A DNA stretch of 7,143 nt from Bacteroidales bacterium UBA4417 (GTDB taxonomy: Bacteria > Bacteroidota > Bacteroidia > Bacteroidales > UBA4417), in assembly GCA_002389705.1 (NCBI GenBank), contig DGQJ01000060.1, positions 708-7,850 of the forward strand, read 5' to 3'. Position numbers and translations under genes: made by a program. Positions 6,761 to 7,143 of this stretch are shown here, in pieces; the stretch's first letter is position 1; each line of letters opens with the position of its first letter. Under the pieces are notes generated by a model. The model worked only from the letters and a program-made list of their open reading frames with translations, was not told the origin of the DNA and searched no databases.

Positions 6761-7143
6761 ATGAGATTAAAGATTTTAACTGCCGCGGTAATTTTTACAT
6801 TCCTGGTGCTCCCGTGGATTTCGGCATTCGGGGCAAAAGCAAGCGCTATTGCTGATACCACTGACTATTATAAAACGGATTACCTTCGGAACGAGGATTT
6901 CGTTTACCAGAAATACATTAAATCAGTAGTACTTTCTCAGGTTGGATTCGAACTGGCCGATCCGGTAATCACGCTGAACACAAACGAACGATTCAATGTT
7001 GGTTTCGATGATTTACAAGGCGGATTTAAACAATACTATTATCGCATTCAACATTGTACTTCGGGCTGGAACAAATCGGAATTGCTCTTAAACGAATACC
7101 TCGAAGGACTCGAAGAGGAACAGGTCGAAAACTATGATCCCTC
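6761..7143 (+). CDS. Type IX secretion system plug protein (DUF5103), N-terminal part, cut by window edge
   Basis: An open frame runs from ATG 6761 to the window end (127 complete codons). Residues 1-29 form a signal peptide: MRLK, a hydrophobic core, then a likely signal peptidase I site after ASA (27-29). No lipobox cysteine is present, so an exported soluble protein is expected. The mature part shows features of the DUF5103 family N-terminal domain: YIKSVVL (52-58), ERFNVGFDDL (76-85) and YYYRIQHCTSGWNKSELLLNEYLEG from 92, followed by the start of the NYDPS segment. In Flavobacterium johnsoniae the family member is the Plug that closes the SprA translocon on its periplasmic side (family knowledge). 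The C-terminal majority lies outside the window. It is transcribed away from the deacetylase-like gene, with a promoter-like box 28 nt before the start. Confidence 0.83.
   Translation, partial: MRLKILTAAVIFTFLVLPWISAFGAKASAIADTTDYYKTDYLRNEDFVYQKYIKSVVLSQVGFELADPVITLNTNERFNVGFDDLQGGFKQYYYRIQHCTSGWNKSELLLNEYLEGLEEEQVENYDP

Noticed and set aside
1..7143. Mobile element, tRNA/rRNA or CRISPR content
   Set aside because: No transposase-like frame, no clover-leaf or rRNA-like stretch and no spaced repeat array was seen; the only repeats are the short ones listed.

Overview
The window reads as Bacteroidota, probably Bacteroidales or Marinilabiliales-like; the lower rank is a guess. Three things point there: a complete set of Na+-translocating NADH:quinone oxidoreductase (Na+-NQR) subunits A to E of Bacteroidota character, the start of a type IX secretion plug (DUF5103) gene, which is a Bacteroidota family, and promoter-like TAnnTTTG boxes in place of Shine-Dalgarno-rich leaders.

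Layout. Positions 1-4881 hold the nqr operon on the minus strand, transcribed nqrA, nqrB, nqrC, nqrD, nqrE, with nqrF apparently starting at the left edge (only about 8 codons visible). nqrB to nqrE are tightly packed: 13 nt between B and C, a 4-nt ATGA overlap between C and D, 80 nt between D and E. nqrA is separated from nqrB by an unusual 250-nt spacer. Positions 4882-5222 form the nqrA upstream region, with a tandem 10-bp repeat carrying two promoter-like boxes and a 16-bp perfect palindrome next to them. Positions 5223-6353 hold a minus-strand polysaccharide deacetylase-like gene. Positions 6354-6760 form a divergent intergenic region with an inverted repeat and a promoter-like box. From 6761 to the right edge runs the N-terminal third or less of a plus-strand T9SS plug protein, cut by the window.

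How the genes work together. NqrA to NqrF form one membrane complex that oxidises NADH, reduces quinone and pumps Na+ out. The visible cofactor sites are intact: the FMN-threonine motif of NqrB (SGAT), its NqrC counterpart (here SGGT), and the paired membrane cysteines of NqrD and NqrE. The deacetylase-like protein and the plug protein have no evident mechanistic link to NQR beyond being neighbours. No mobile elements, RNA genes or CRISPR arrays were seen. The region is mostly ordinary core metabolism; the points most worth a second look are the putative operator at nqrA and the divergent, apparently cytoplasmic deacetylase-like protein.
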